The translations under genes and the position numbers were made by a program. Below, piece by piece: positions 1 to 10,263 of a stretch of 64,000 bases of DNA. Within the stretch, counting starts at the first letter, position 1; every line of letters starts with the position of its first letter. The stretch lies in contig CM077161.1 of assembly GCA_039583875.1 (NCBI GenBank), positions 61,013,885 through 61,077,884 of the forward strand, given 5' to 3'. A model generated the notes under the pieces. That model was not told the origin of the DNA and ran no database searches. It worked only from the letters and a program-made list of their open reading frames with translations. This stretch comes from Platanthera guangdongensis. Its lineage: Eukaryota; Streptophyta; Magnoliopsida; Asparagales; Orchidaceae.

Positions 1-1649
1 TCAGAGATCATTCTCTGAGCTGAGCTCGATGAACTTGAATCTCCGGTCGATGATTTCCATAGTATACTTCAACATTCCAAGTCCAAAATTCCACTTAACT
101 CCAGTCGACGAACTTAGTTCTCAAGTCGACGAACTTAGTTCTCAGGTCGACGATCTCTGGGTATTCTACTGCAACATCTTGTTCCAGAAACATCTAAGTA
201 TTCTAAGTTCAGGATCACACTCCAGTCGACAAGCTCAACTTCTCAGCTCGACGAACTTAGACCATAGTCTTACTAAGTTTTATCAAGTAGCAGTTAGAAG
301 TTCCCAGTTCTGAGGTCGATGATTTCTGGACACGTTACTTCAACATTCTTAAGTGCAAGAAACATGGAATTATGTTATTCAGTTGATGAAGTTATATTCT
401 CAGCTCGACGAACTTGATACACAGAGTTGGCAAAGGTTCCAGAGAAAGCAGTTGTCTGTCCTCAGGTTGACGATCTTGGATCTCATCTCGATGAACAACT
501 ATTATCTGGTCAACGAACTTGACTTCTCAGCTCGATGAATTTTGTTCTCTGTTCAACGAATTCTGTAAAGTTCCAGACTTAGAAATTTCCCTCCCTCTGT
601 CTCTTTTCTATTGCAATAATTCCTGAGTAATCAATGCATAAATATTCTCTAAATATTACCGTTAGAAGCAAGCATTGATTACAATCTTCATCAGGATTAT
701 TGCTTGTCGTTTTTCCATGGGATAGTTGGGGAAATCAATAAATACAAATATTCTCCAGGCCGTCAGCATTAAATGAGGAAAGGAATTCAAATTTCAAAGG
801 GAAATTTTATGGAAAATATAAAAGGCATTTTCTTCATCTCTCTCGACAGAAGAAGACATAGCATATACAGGAGAATAGAAAACTGACACAGAGGATATAC
901 AGAACCTATAGCTCACAGGGCAACAACACTGTCAAGAGACAACAACCCTAGCCCTTGACCAGAGAAAAGAACAGCAAGCTGAAGAAGAAGAAGAAGAACA
1001 TACATTCAAGATCAAGAGTCTTCTTCATTCTACATCCTAGGATTCTTCAAAGGACAACAAACACTCTATCTGTTAAGAAGTTCCTGGAGTTCTTCTGGTC
1101 AAAGCAAAAGCTTGAAGACCTATCACCCTGCAGCATGGCTTCAACTTCCTGAACCATTCTATATCCCAGGGGGAGCCTTTGCTAACATCATTTTTCCACT
1201 AGAGTCTTATCAGTTGTATTTGAGAAAGAGAAGACAAAATCACTCTCTCATCCCCCACTGTATAAAGGGTTCTTAACTCCCTTCAAAATTTATTCCTGGT
1301 TGCAAGTCACCTGACCAAAAGAATTGAGGATTAGTTTTTGAGCACCGGATCAAAAGCTCATTGGTGGCAGTCACCTGATCAAAAATCGGAGTGAATTCCT
1401 ACTAGGGTGGTAGAAGAGTGGATGTACCCAGGTTGGGGAATCACTATAAAATTCTTGTGTTGTCTGTGTTACTCTTTTCTTTTATTCTTGTTGTGGTTGT
1501 GCTAGTTAGGTTGCTGTGTCTGTGTTTTTAATTTAATTTCTGCAGCACTAGTAATAAATTGAATTAATTATCAAAATTTTATAAACCCTAAATACTCTAT
1601 TCACCCCCCCCCCCCCTCTAGAGTATTTCATATTTAACCCTTACTTTCA
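1..1649 (+). repeat. Element A 5' LTR (Copia), left end outside window
   Basis: Right part of the 5' LTR of Copia element A. It aligns along its length with the split 3' LTR (25066-25467, then 34659-35912), so about 240 bp lie left of base 1. It ends in CTTTCA at 1649, directly before a primer binding site. Contents in order: half-palindromes of the type tcgacgaa (about 28-540), a TATA box at 816-825, a U5 stretch with the GTGGATGTACCC...CACTATAAA motif (about 1420-1452), and a C-tract near 1604-1617. Differences from the 3' LTR are frequent (roughly six in the first 70 bases), so A is older than the elements inside it. Short open frames here are not genes. Confidence 0.93.
816..825 (+). promoter_or_regulatory. 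TATA box of element A 5' LTR
   Basis: The sequence atataaaagg lies downstream of the tcgacgaa-rich U3 part. The same motif is at 35086-35095 in the 3' LTR. It probably drives the genomic transcript of A. Confidence 0.65.
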
Positions 1650-1651
1650 AT

Positions 1652-1663
1652 TGGTATCAAAGC
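1652..1663 (+). other. Primer binding site of element A
   Basis: TGGTATCAAAGC starts two bases after the LTR end. It is the usual plant Copia site complementary to the 3' end of initiator tRNA-Met, with one change from TGGTATCAGAGC, the form kept by element D. Confidence 0.9.
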
Positions 1664-1754
1664 AAGTTTCCTTTAGTTGTACAAGTTAACCCCTTGAACC
1701 AAAAGATCCTGTGTTAGATCTGAGTTTTATTTCTATTAGATTTATATTCACAGC

Positions 1755-3865
1755 ATGGCACATAACAAGGACTATGCAAGCACCAGACCTCCAGTGTGGA
1801 ATCTAAATAGGTTTGCCATCTAGAAGGCAAGAATCATATTATATATGAATTCTATTGATGAGGATATCTACAATTCCATTATGACAGGTCCTCCTCAACC
1901 ATCTACCTCTACAGCAACATCCAGCACTAATGCAGTTCTACCACCTGAGTGGACTGAGGTTCAAAAGAAGGCTAAAGTTGCTGATGCCAAAGCCATGAAT
2001 ATTCTGGCACAAACAATGTCTGATGACATATTCCAGAAAGTGGCTGAATGCACATCAGCCAAGGCCATCTGGGGTTCTCTAAAGCAAATGGTGGCTGGAT
2101 CTACTGATGAAAGAAAAGACAGGAGATCCAACCTCATATCACAATATGAGAACTTCAAGAAGGAGAAAGCAGAATCAGTTACAGATATGTACAATAGACT
2201 GAGCTCAATCATCAATGAGCTAAAGACATTGGACAAGGACATCACCCTCACTGAGGTGAATGACAAAATCCTCATGTGCTTCCCAAGCTCATGGGATTCA
2301 AGGATCTGGCCAATCAAGGAGGCCAGGAGCCTAAATGAGATTTCCACAGAATCTCTTTTAGGAAAGCTTAACTCTTATGAGCAGCTGATCAAATCCAGAG
2401 AAGCAGCTGAGTAGAGAACACCTCCACCAGCAAGGAAGGAGAACAACATAGCTTTTAAAGCTGTTGAAGAAACAGAAGACTCAACTGTGAATGAAGAGCT
2501 GATGAGTCTCTTTGCCAAGAGATTCTATAAAGTGGCAAGGAAAGATTTCAGAAGAAAGTCATCCAGGCGGGATGACAAGCCAAGTTATGACAAAACCCCC
2601 ACTAAAGAAGTGTTTACTTTGGCTGCAGGAAACCTGGACAATTCATCTTAGAATGTCCAGAAAATCAAAAGAACGAAAAGAGAAGAGAGAATGATTCTAG
2701 AATACAACAAAGCAGCAGGCCTTCTTCCAGCAAATACAAGAAAAAGGAGAAAGGCTTTGTGGCTGAATCTTGAAGTGAAACTAATGATGAGTACACATCC
2801 TCAAGCTCCAGTGAAGATGAAGAAGAGGCAAGGGCCAAGAAAGTATGCCTTATGGCAATTGATGCCTCCAGGTGTCAATCAGATGAAGAAGGATCTGACA
2901 ATGAAGAAGCTTTAGAAATAGAAGCTGATCAGGTACTCTTATCTTTTGACTATAATTCTGATGCTTTTAAAATTGAATTTAAAACTATATGCATTGAGTT
3001 AATAAATTCTGAAAAAGAAATCAAAGCACTTAGGGAAAAGTTAGCTAACCAAGAAACTCTAATTGCTGAAAACACTAGGTTAAAGGAAGAATTAAATCTA
3101 ACTAATGAACAAATTAACTCCTTAAAATCTGAACTATGTAAGGCCAAACAACTTGTGGAATCTCTCAATGGGAGAAGCCTTAAGCTGATGGACATTACAA
3201 GCACAGTCAATGCCAGACTAAATGGCAAACTGGGCTTGAGTGCTTCATCAAGTTTACCCCTCATTCTTAAGAAGAATATTTTATCAACCCACATTAAATT
3301 TGTTTCTTTTAAGGACAAAGAAATAACAACCATTAAACAAACCATAGAAGAAATGCCCAAGTTAAAAGGTCAAAATAACAGAAACCAGAAAACAAGTAAA
3401 AACAAAGTTCAGCAGATTTCGTCGAACTCAGATCGACGAAATATGGCCAGTTCGTCGAACTCAAGTCGACGAACACTGAACGTAAATTTATATAATAATC
3501 ATTCATCTTATTGTGATCGACGAACTGTGTATGGTTCGTCGAGCAGAGATCGACGAACTTGTGGCACAAAAAATGACTATGTTCATTATCTGAGCAGATA
3601 TCGACAATCTCATCCCATTTCGTCGAACTCTGGTCGACGAACTCACAGTAATTCGTCGAACCCAGTCAGACTTAACAAAAATTATAATTAAAACACAAGC
3701 TCAAATCAAACTAAGAAACCATTTAACCTACTTACAGATTGGATAATACCTCCCATAAGATATCATCCATTAGGATATAAATCACAACCTGAGTATTCTA
3801 TGATATCTAGTTTTTCTTATCAACAATATAAAGGACCCAAGGTAACCTGGGTCAAGAACAATTAA
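1755..3865 (+). pseudogene. gag: Element A gag, broken
   Basis: Capsid and nucleocapsid polyprotein of a Sirevirus-like Copia element. ATG 1755 is the first start after the primer site. The frame has a stop at 1821-1823, in a spot where relatives have a tryptophan, and another at 2412-2414. The N-terminal half (to about 2400) is the UBN2-type capsid region seen in plant Copia Gag. A zinc-knuckle region near 2610-2670 is frameshifted and its histidine appears lost. From 2852 the frame encodes an acidic stretch and a long coiled coil (about 2930-3350), then an S/N/R-rich tail made from in-frame copies of the TTCGTCGA...TCGACGAA palindrome (3419-3660). After a stop at 3689-3691 the frame resumes to TAA 3863-3865. 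It cannot make full Gag. Confidence 0.85.
3419..3660 (+). repeat. Palindrome array inside element A gag
   Basis: Repeated inverted units with arms TTCGTCGA and TCGACGAA around a 7-base centre, at 3419-3440, 3451-3473 and 3619-3641, plus half or spaced units at 3516-3560 and 3651. They are read in frame as SSNSxRRT-like peptide repeats. The same unit occurs in A's LTR and in its pol-ORF3 spacer. Confidence 0.8.
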
Positions 3866-3880
3866 CTATTTTCGTTGCAG

Positions 3881-5463
3881 GAAAAGGGCTGACAAGTGAT
3901 TAATCAAACATGGTACCTGGATAGTGGATGCTCCAAACACATGACTGGCAGCAAGGACAACCTAATCAACTACAAGTTCAAGCTGGGACCAAAGGTAATC
4001 TTTGGTGATTTAAAGTGTGGCTAGTCTGACGGCTATGGAGAAGTAAGGATTGGAGCTGTCACATTCAAAAAAGTGACCTATGTGAGTGGACTCAAGCATA
4101 ACCTCATCTCCATAAGCCAATTTTGTGATGAAGGTTATCAGGTACATTTCAATTCAAAAACTTATATTATTTCTAATAAAGAAAAACAAAATGTTTTAAT
4201 TGGAAATAGACAAGGATACATTTATTTAGTTGATTTTCTTTCTGCCAATTCAGATATTTGTTTGCTAAATATTGTTTGCAATCAAAATGAATTATGGCAT
4301 AAAAGACTAGGACATGTAAACATGAAGAATATTGCTAGGCTATCTAAAGATAGTTTTGTAAGAGGCTTATCTTCTGGTCCCTATAACAAGGAAGGCCTTT
4401 GCAGGGCATGTCAACTACGCAAGCAAACTAAATCTAGTTTTAAATCAATTAATAAAAGTGATTCACCTAGGATCTTGTACTTGCTACACATGGATCTCTT
4501 TGGACCCATTGCTGTACAAAGCCTAGGAGGGAAATCCTACACTCTAGTCATTATAGATGACTTCTCAAGATTCACTTGGGTGTTCTTTCTAAGATCTAAG
4601 TCAGATACCTTTAAGGTTCTTACAGATTTTATCAGGACCACATACATTGAGTACTCTACTCATGTTGTATTGATCAGAAGTGATCATGGTATAGAGTTTG
4701 AGTCTCTTCTTATGCATGAGTTCTGTGGGAAGGAATGTATCAGGCACTGCTTCTCAGCTGCTAGAACTCCCCAACAAAATGGGATAGCTGAAAGGAAGAA
4801 TAGAACCCTGATTGAAGCTGCAGGTACATTACTTGTAGATGCTTATATGCCACTATCTTTTTGGGTAGAGGCTGTAAGCACAGCAAATTATGTACTGAAT
4901 AGAAGTTTGATATATAAACTTAAGAATATGACACCCTATGAATTACTTAAAGGGAAGCAACCTAAAATTACCTATTTTAAAGTATTTGGATGTGTATGCT
5001 ATATACATAATAATAACAAGAAATACATTAGAAAGTTTGAAGCTAAGGCTGACGAGGGAATTTTTCTAGGATATTCCCAAGTAAGCAAAGCTTATAGTGT
5101 ATTTAACAAATCCTATTTGAAAATTAAAGAATCTATTCATGTTACCTTTGATGAAACTAACATGTCTTATAAGGAGAAAAAAATTTCTACTAGTAATCCT
5201 TTGCAGGTACCTCACTTGTGTGAGAAATTGGATGGACTAAATCTCACCTAAGAGACTCCAACACATCCTTCTCCACAAGTTAATGAAGACAGTGAAGAAG
5301 AATCTTTGGAAAAAGTTGAACCTTATTCAACAGCAAACATAATTCCACAAGAGGAATTAAATCCAAATGTTATTGCTGAACCAACTCCACCCGCTGATCT
5401 TGTCACACTAAGGGATCACCCTAGATCACAAGTGATTGGAGACATAAAAGTAGGTGTACAGAC
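3881..5463 (+). pseudogene. pol: Element A pol, first half: protease and integrase
   Basis: The Copia order protease-integrase is clear. The aspartic protease signature [13 protein letters not shown] is encoded from 3911. The integrase zinc region (WHKRLGH...CxxC) starts near 4290. The core keeps its three acidic residues, in MDLFGP, RSDHG and NGIAERKNR (about 4490-4800), followed by the GKQP...FGC region. Stops are at 3890-3892, 4022-4024 and 5249-5251. The frame continues through a low-complexity linker into the RT lead (DHPRSQVIGD) and is cut at 5463 by solo LTR C. The other half resumes at 19634. Frame and order match element D. Pol is not functional. Confidence 0.9.
5459..5463 (+). other. 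Target-site duplication of C, left copy
   Basis: cagac directly precedes TGTAACGTCCCG and is repeated at 19634-19638 after ...TCTTACA. Removing one copy joins A's pol reading frame. Confidence 0.9.
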
Positions 5464-5708
5464 TGTAACGTCCCGAATCGTACTAGGCCCCTTATGCGTG
5501 TTTTTGAGCTAGGAGAGCTGACTTGGGCTCAGGGGAGTGCTGACAACTGGGAAGCATGTAGCAGGTAAAAAGTCTGGGTTTGGCAAATTTTTGGGTGACA
5601 CGGCCTGGTACACGGGCGTGTCCTGCTCGAGTGCGTAGCAGTCGCGAGATCGACGAAAATGGGTTCGATGAAGTGTTCGGGAGAGACACGCCCCGTGTCA
5701 CGGGCGTG
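5464..5708 (+). repeat. Solo gypsy LTR C, left fragment
   Basis: First 245 bp of a long LTR starting TGTAACGTCCCG, interrupted by element B. With 16562-19633 it makes one LTR-like unit of about 3.3 kb bounded by TG...CA and a 5-bp duplication. I see no second copy, primer site or coding region, so I read it as a solo LTR left by recombination. It carries the GACACGG...CGTGTC palindromes that continue after B. Confidence 0.8.
5704..5708 (+). other. Target-site duplication of B, left copy
   Basis: gcgtg precedes TGTAACGCC and is repeated at 16557-16561. It marks insertion of B into LTR C. Confidence 0.9.
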
Positions 5709-6420
5709 TGTAACGCCCCCGATTTTCCAGTGATTTATTTAATTTCTTATTTGGCATATTATGACGTCAGGGCGTTATGTTAGCGCGTTTTGGTCATGTG
5801 ACGTTGTTAGAGCGTGCTCTTAGCTCTTTAGGTTCCCTGCGTGGCTTGGTGATGCCTGGTAGCAAGATTCCCTAGCGAGCCGGAGTCTGTTTGATGACTC
5901 GGTGGAGCCTCTTGGGGAATGCTTGTGTTTTGGCTTCGGGAGTTTTGCCCGAGTTCTGTTCGTCGGATTTTGTTACCGACTTTGTCGTAGCGCGTTTGCG
6001 TTCGTTAGGTTTGACCGGCCAAATTTTGGGATTTGCGTCGGGAGTGGAAAATTTTATATTAGGAAATTAGATCGGCTAATTTTAGACTTGCTCGTCAAGT
6101 TTCGTCGCGTTCCGAGCATTTTTGGAGCCTCGGCGCGCGATTGAAGTTTGTATGTTTTCGCGTACGCCGTTAACTTTAGAAATTATTATCTCGAAAACGG
6201 TGCGTCGGAATTCGATTTCGACTTCGTCGTTGGATTCGTAGCGTCGTCATTCGCCTACGGTGCGAATTTCGTTCGATTCGGCGCGCGTTTGGCCATCCGT
6301 AACGATATATATTATATCATTTGTTTTAAATAAGTATAAATATTATTATTTTATATATAAAGAATTAATAAAAAAAAAATAAAAAAAAAATAAAAAAAAA
6401 ATAAAAATAAATAAGAAGAG

Positions 6421-6478
6421 TTCGGTGAGAATGATTCTCACCGAATTCTGTGTTCGGTGAGAATCATTCTCACCGAAC
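6421..6478 (+). repeat. Paired inverted repeats in B 5' LTR
   Basis: Two adjacent palindromes with arms TTCGGTGAGAAT / ATTCTCACCGAA and single-base centres (g and c), at 6421-6445 and 6452-6478. Both are kept without change in the 3' LTR (14450-14507). They lie about 80 bp upstream of the TATA-like run. Confidence 0.9.
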
Positions 6479-7068
6479 AGCAGCCCCCCCCCCCCCTTTC
6501 TTTTTAATTTGTTTTTTTTATATAATATATATATTATTATTATTATTATTATTAATTATATATATATATAAGTCAAAGAGAACCCCCGCTTTTTTTTTCT
6601 CCGATTGGCAGCAGCTTCCCCTGTGCGATTTTTTTGACGAGTGCGGATCCGTTCGCGAATCTTCCGGCGGCCGCCACCGCCGATCCGGTGGACGGAATTT
6701 CGATCCGATCGCGGCGTTGGAAAGCTCTCGGCGAGAGCTTCGAGATCGCGGTAAGTTTTTCCCGTTTCGGTGACCGTTTCGCCTTAGATTTTTCGGCCCT
6801 AACCCCCGGTTGTCCGTTTTTTTCGTAGATCTCGTCTCCGCGTGCCCCCTTTTGGACGGATCTACGTGTTGGAGTATTTTGGTAGGACGTTTTCAAGATC
6901 GATTTGAGGCAAGTGGATTTCTCCCCTCTTTCGTGCCTCCATGAGTTGCATTTTTGTCGTATTATTCTTTTCTCCTTGTCGTAGAATAGGTGAAATTGGA
7001 ATGTTCCTAGTTTAGGGCTTGTGGTTGGACTAAAATAGGAAGTTATCGGTTTTATTTTTTTTAGTTGT

Positions 7069-7167
7069 ACTCGGCGGGTAGGGGGAAATAACTCGGCGGG
7101 TAGGGGGAAATAACTCGGCGGGTAGGGGAAAATAAATCGGCGGGTAGGGGGAAATACTCGGCGGGTT
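7069..7167 (+). repeat. Short tandem repeat in B 5' LTR
   Basis: About five copies of a ~22-bp unit built on actcggcgggtagggggaaa. The same array is in the 3' LTR at 15149-15247. Confidence 0.9.
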
Positions 7168-8477
7168 TTGGTCGTAGAACTTGGTAGTTTCTAAGTGGTG
7201 TTGTCAGCTAGTTTTGGCGCCGAATCGTGGATCCTTAGCATGTGGTAGCTGGGTTTCTGAAGGAGTATGGTACCAGGGGAGTTCGAGCCGTGGCCACCAC
7301 CATTCCCTCCTTTGGATATTTTTTTGGGTTCCTGTAAGAGGTTGGAACTCTATGTGTGTGGACCCTGTGGCGGCCCCTTTAGTACTCTTGAGACACCTGG
7401 ACCTGGTTGTTCGGTTGTGACTGTTCTTAATCTCCGACACAGGTTTGGGATTTGTGCCAGTGCTAATGATTTACAAGTTTAGGACTGTTAGTTCCTTCTT
7501 ACTGTTCATTTGATGCATATTGGTTTTCTTCTGTCTCTGCAGGCTTGAGCGGAGTTTGGTACGTTTCTGTACTTGTTGCATTTCTCTCACTTTACTGATT
7601 ATTACTCTTGCATTTTTTTTGTCCTCTTTTGGATTCTTTAGCTGAGACTTTCAGCATAGTCTCTTGCAGGGTTGGTAACCCTTTACCTTACTGTTCTTTT
7701 CAATTATTATCTGATGCTTCTTTGCCACTTGTTTCATTATTTCTTGCTGAGGTGTTCTTCTTTTGAATGCCTCAGGTTCAGGTCTGTAGCCGGCTGTGCG
7801 ACTAGTTTCAGGAGTTTCTCTGTGGACTGCGCTTTGGCAGTGTTTTCCTCGCTTGTCGAGGTAGTTCTTTAGCATTGTAGTAGTACAGAAATACATGCTC
7901 ACCAGCGAGTTCGTGTCAGGTTGTTGACGCTCGTTGGTGATTTTCCTTTGTGATATTAAGTATTTGCTTAGCTGGTAGTTTACCTGTTTTGTGGTAGTTT
8001 CACTTGCTATCTGGGAATGTTTTATGCTAGGTTTCTAGTTACTTTAAACCCTATAATAGAACTACTATATGTATTGCATGATCAGCATGTTTTATAAAAG
8101 CTCAAACTCTATTTTCCAATGCGTAAAAAGATGGTTTCCCTTATAAATATTATAAATTGAAATCTAGGGTCTTGCATAGTGTAAGTTGTCCTCTTAGGAT
8201 GCTTATGCGCTCTTTTAGGATGTTTAGCATAAATGAAGTATTTTTCCGCTACGTATAAATATAGTTTTCAAACCGTGGACTATCTGATCCACTGAGCCGA
8301 GGGATACGGCCAATTAATTTAAAAACCCGTTTTCTATTCATTTTAACTTATGATTTGAAGGATTAAAGTGTTGCCTGAGCGTCAGCAGTTATCCCCTGCT
8401 TGACGTGGCATCACAGCTCGTAGTTTTCTCGTGCTCTGATTTATTATATTAAATGAGAAAATACGGGTTGTGACAGT

Positions 8478-8489
8478 TGGTATCAGAGG
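8478..8489 (+). other. Primer binding site of element B
   Basis: TGGTATCAGAGG follows the LTR end after two bases and matches the initiator tRNA-Met complement except at the last base. Confidence 0.85.
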
Positions 8490-8633
8490 GAGGTTGCTTG
8501 ACAAATTGTCGGGCAACCTGTCCCTGTAAGTGTTAGGTGTTTAAAGTCATATCATACACACACCGATATGTCATCAGCACATCTTGGCTAAAGCACGAAC
8601 ACTACACTCATGAGCATAAAGAAGTATACGGGG

Positions 8634-8810
8634 CATATTATGTAGTATGAGATGCATAATATGTGTTTGTATATGGATCCACCATAGGAGGCAACATGTG
8701 AGGGTTATGTAGTATGAGATGCATAACCTCACCACATGAATGCGGCTAGCACGTTTTCTTCTTCGTTGCATGGAAATGTTATGTAGTATGGGATGCATAA
8801 CATTTTCATG
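8634..8810 (+). other. Three same-loop hairpins in the B leader
   Basis: Three inverted repeats share a 12-base loop, tagtatgagatg (tagtatgggatg in the third). Stem 1 is 8634-8642 with 8655-8663 (9 perfect pairs). Stem 2 is about 8699-8709 with 8722-8732 (11 pairs and one bulge) and can extend outward. Stem 3 is 8769-8783 with 8796-8810 (14 pairs and one G-U). Only TTATG/CATAA next to the loop is common; the outer stems differ but stay complementary. They lie 145-330 bases after the primer site in the untranslated leader, where LTR-element RNAs often carry packaging or dimerisation signals. The role is inferred. Confidence 0.75.
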
Positions 8811-9211
8811 TGTACGCCGCTCATAACATGCATTAGGGCCTTTTTAGAATGCATAGCACAATCATGCATAGCATAACATTACATAAGCACAACGTGCCAA
8901 GCTAAAGATTTACAGGATGACATGTGTACACACATGATTTTGAGTCAAAAAGAATATAAATTCATGCATTCCCGATCTAGGCACAAGAGTTAGTTTGATG
9001 ATAGTGAATCATCATAGGATAAGCATATCATCATTATTGAAAAAAAATCCCAGAGCAAGTTAGCAGCATGAGCAAGTACTTAAGTATGTATTGTTTGTAC
9101 TATGTGTTTGGTTCTAGTGGGTGGGCTAGGTGTCTAAATTAGTGTTTGTGGGTCAAGCTGTCCCTGTTCCCCCCCGCTCCTCTGGTGCCTCCGGTCGTGG
9201 TGCCACCAGAG
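8811..9211 (+). other. Rest of B untranslated leader
   Basis: About 400 bases between the hairpins and the first in-frame gag ATG. AT-rich with scattered gcatagcata-type short repeats. I see no coding region. In-frame stops (taa, tag near 9134-9141) lie just upstream of the open gag frame, so the original gag start may be lost. Confidence 0.6.
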
Positions 9212-10178
9212 ATGACCTTTATTTCTCAGTTTCAGCGACTTAGGCCTCCGACGTATGATGGCAAGGCAGATTTCATGGTCTTAGACGATTGGATGATATC
9301 AATCGAGGAGATGTTCTCATACTCCGGGATCACTGATGATCAGAAAGTGATGTTAGCCGCGTATCAGCTCAAAGGGTTGGCAAAGGGCTGGTGGCTGAGG
9401 GAGAAAGAAGGTCTGAAGGACGGGTGTTCCTGGGAGTCCTTTAAGGAGCTACTTCTGAGCAAGTTTCTGCCATCGGTCGAGAGGGACCGTCTGATGAATG
9501 ATTTCCTGCACTTAAAGCAGAGGCAGCTCACGGTTAGCGAGTACGAAATCGAGTTTAGTAAGCTAAGCCGATTTGCCCCAGACTTGGTGAGTTCCGATGA
9601 AAATAGAAGCAAGCGATTTCTGGCTGGGCTAAGGAGTGACGTCCAGCAATTAGCAAGTGCCTATGCGACCTCAAGTTATGCTGGTACGGTGGAAGCTGCC
9701 TTAAAGGTAGAGGCAATTGATAATGCCAAGAATCGAGGTCAACAACTGAGGAAGGATAAAAGAAAATCTGATGAGGGTAAGAGTGCTCAGGTCCCTGACG
9801 CTGCTCCGAGGAAGAGAAACAAGGAGGTATGCAGCTTCTGTGGCCGACCGGGCCATCCATTGGAAAGATGTTATCAAAGGTTAGGAGCTCAAAAGAAAGA
9901 GCAGATTCATGCGATCCAAGGTGTCCAAAAGAAAGATTTGCTTTGTTCGGTATGCAAGAAGCCGGGGCACGATGATGCCCATTGCTGGAAGAAGACTAGA
10001 AGTTGTTTCTTGTGCGGTCAAGTGGGTCATCTCAAGTATCAGTGCCCGCAAGCTCAGCTTACTCTGCAGCCAGTTCCTCTTCAGGCCTTGCCGCCGCCGC
10101 AGCGAGTGGACAAGGGGAAAGGAAAGTTGAACGTGGTCTCTTTGGAGGAAGCTCAGACGTCCACGCAAGTGATATCAG
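9212..10178 (+). pseudogene. gag: Element B gag (chromovirus capsid, three CCHC knuckles)
   Basis: Gag of a Ty3/gypsy chromovirus. The frame is open from 9146, but 9212 is its first ATG. The retrotransposon gag domain (FQRLRPPTYDG, then KGLAKGWW and the KFLP...DFLHLKQ region) covers about 9230-9700. A basic linker follows. Then come three CX2CX4HX4C zinc knuckles at about 9828-9870 (CSFCGRPGHPLERC), 9945-9990 (CSVCKKPGHDDAHC) and 10005-10050 (CFLCGQVGHLKYQC). The frame meets TAG at 10181 inside a possible intron (10179-10263). The body is intact; the N-terminus looks short, with stops just upstream. The frame runs on toward protease, as in a single Gag-Pol polyprotein. Confidence 0.85.
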
Positions 10179-10263
10179 GTTAGATTCTTCCCTAGTTCTA
10201 ATGTTTAGCTCATAGTTATAGTTTTGAGCGTTCGCTTCCTTAGTCGCGTGTGCAATTTTATAG
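10179..10263 (+). other. Possible spliceosomal intron between gag and protease of B
   Basis: This 85-bp stretch has GT at 10179, a T-rich 3' end and tttatag at 10263, and contains several stops. Coding similarity to chromovirus polyproteins runs up to its left side and restarts at its right side, with the protease motif FDSGATHS encoded soon after (about 10305-10325). An intron explains both the stops and the join. A decayed 85-bp insertion would look similar. Confidence 0.5.

Larger units (their letters stand above)
5709..8475 (+). repeat. Element B 5' LTR (chromovirus gypsy)
   Basis: A 2767-bp LTR from TGTAACGCC to TTGTGACA, nearly identical to 13731-16556. I counted about 25-30 substitutions by eye, roughly 1 percent. 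It holds two perfect odd-centred inverted repeats at 6421-6445 and 6452-6478, an AT-rich TATA-like stretch at 6555-6572, and five ~22-bp units at 7069-7167. The LTR ends two bases before a primer site. Open frames inside it (such as 5902-6144, repeated at 13924-14166) are LTR sequence, not genes. Confidence 0.95.

Noticed and set aside
5902..6333. Open frames of 80 and 61 codons repeated at 13924-14355
   Set aside because: They lie in both LTRs of B, have no domain, and are repeated only because the LTR is.
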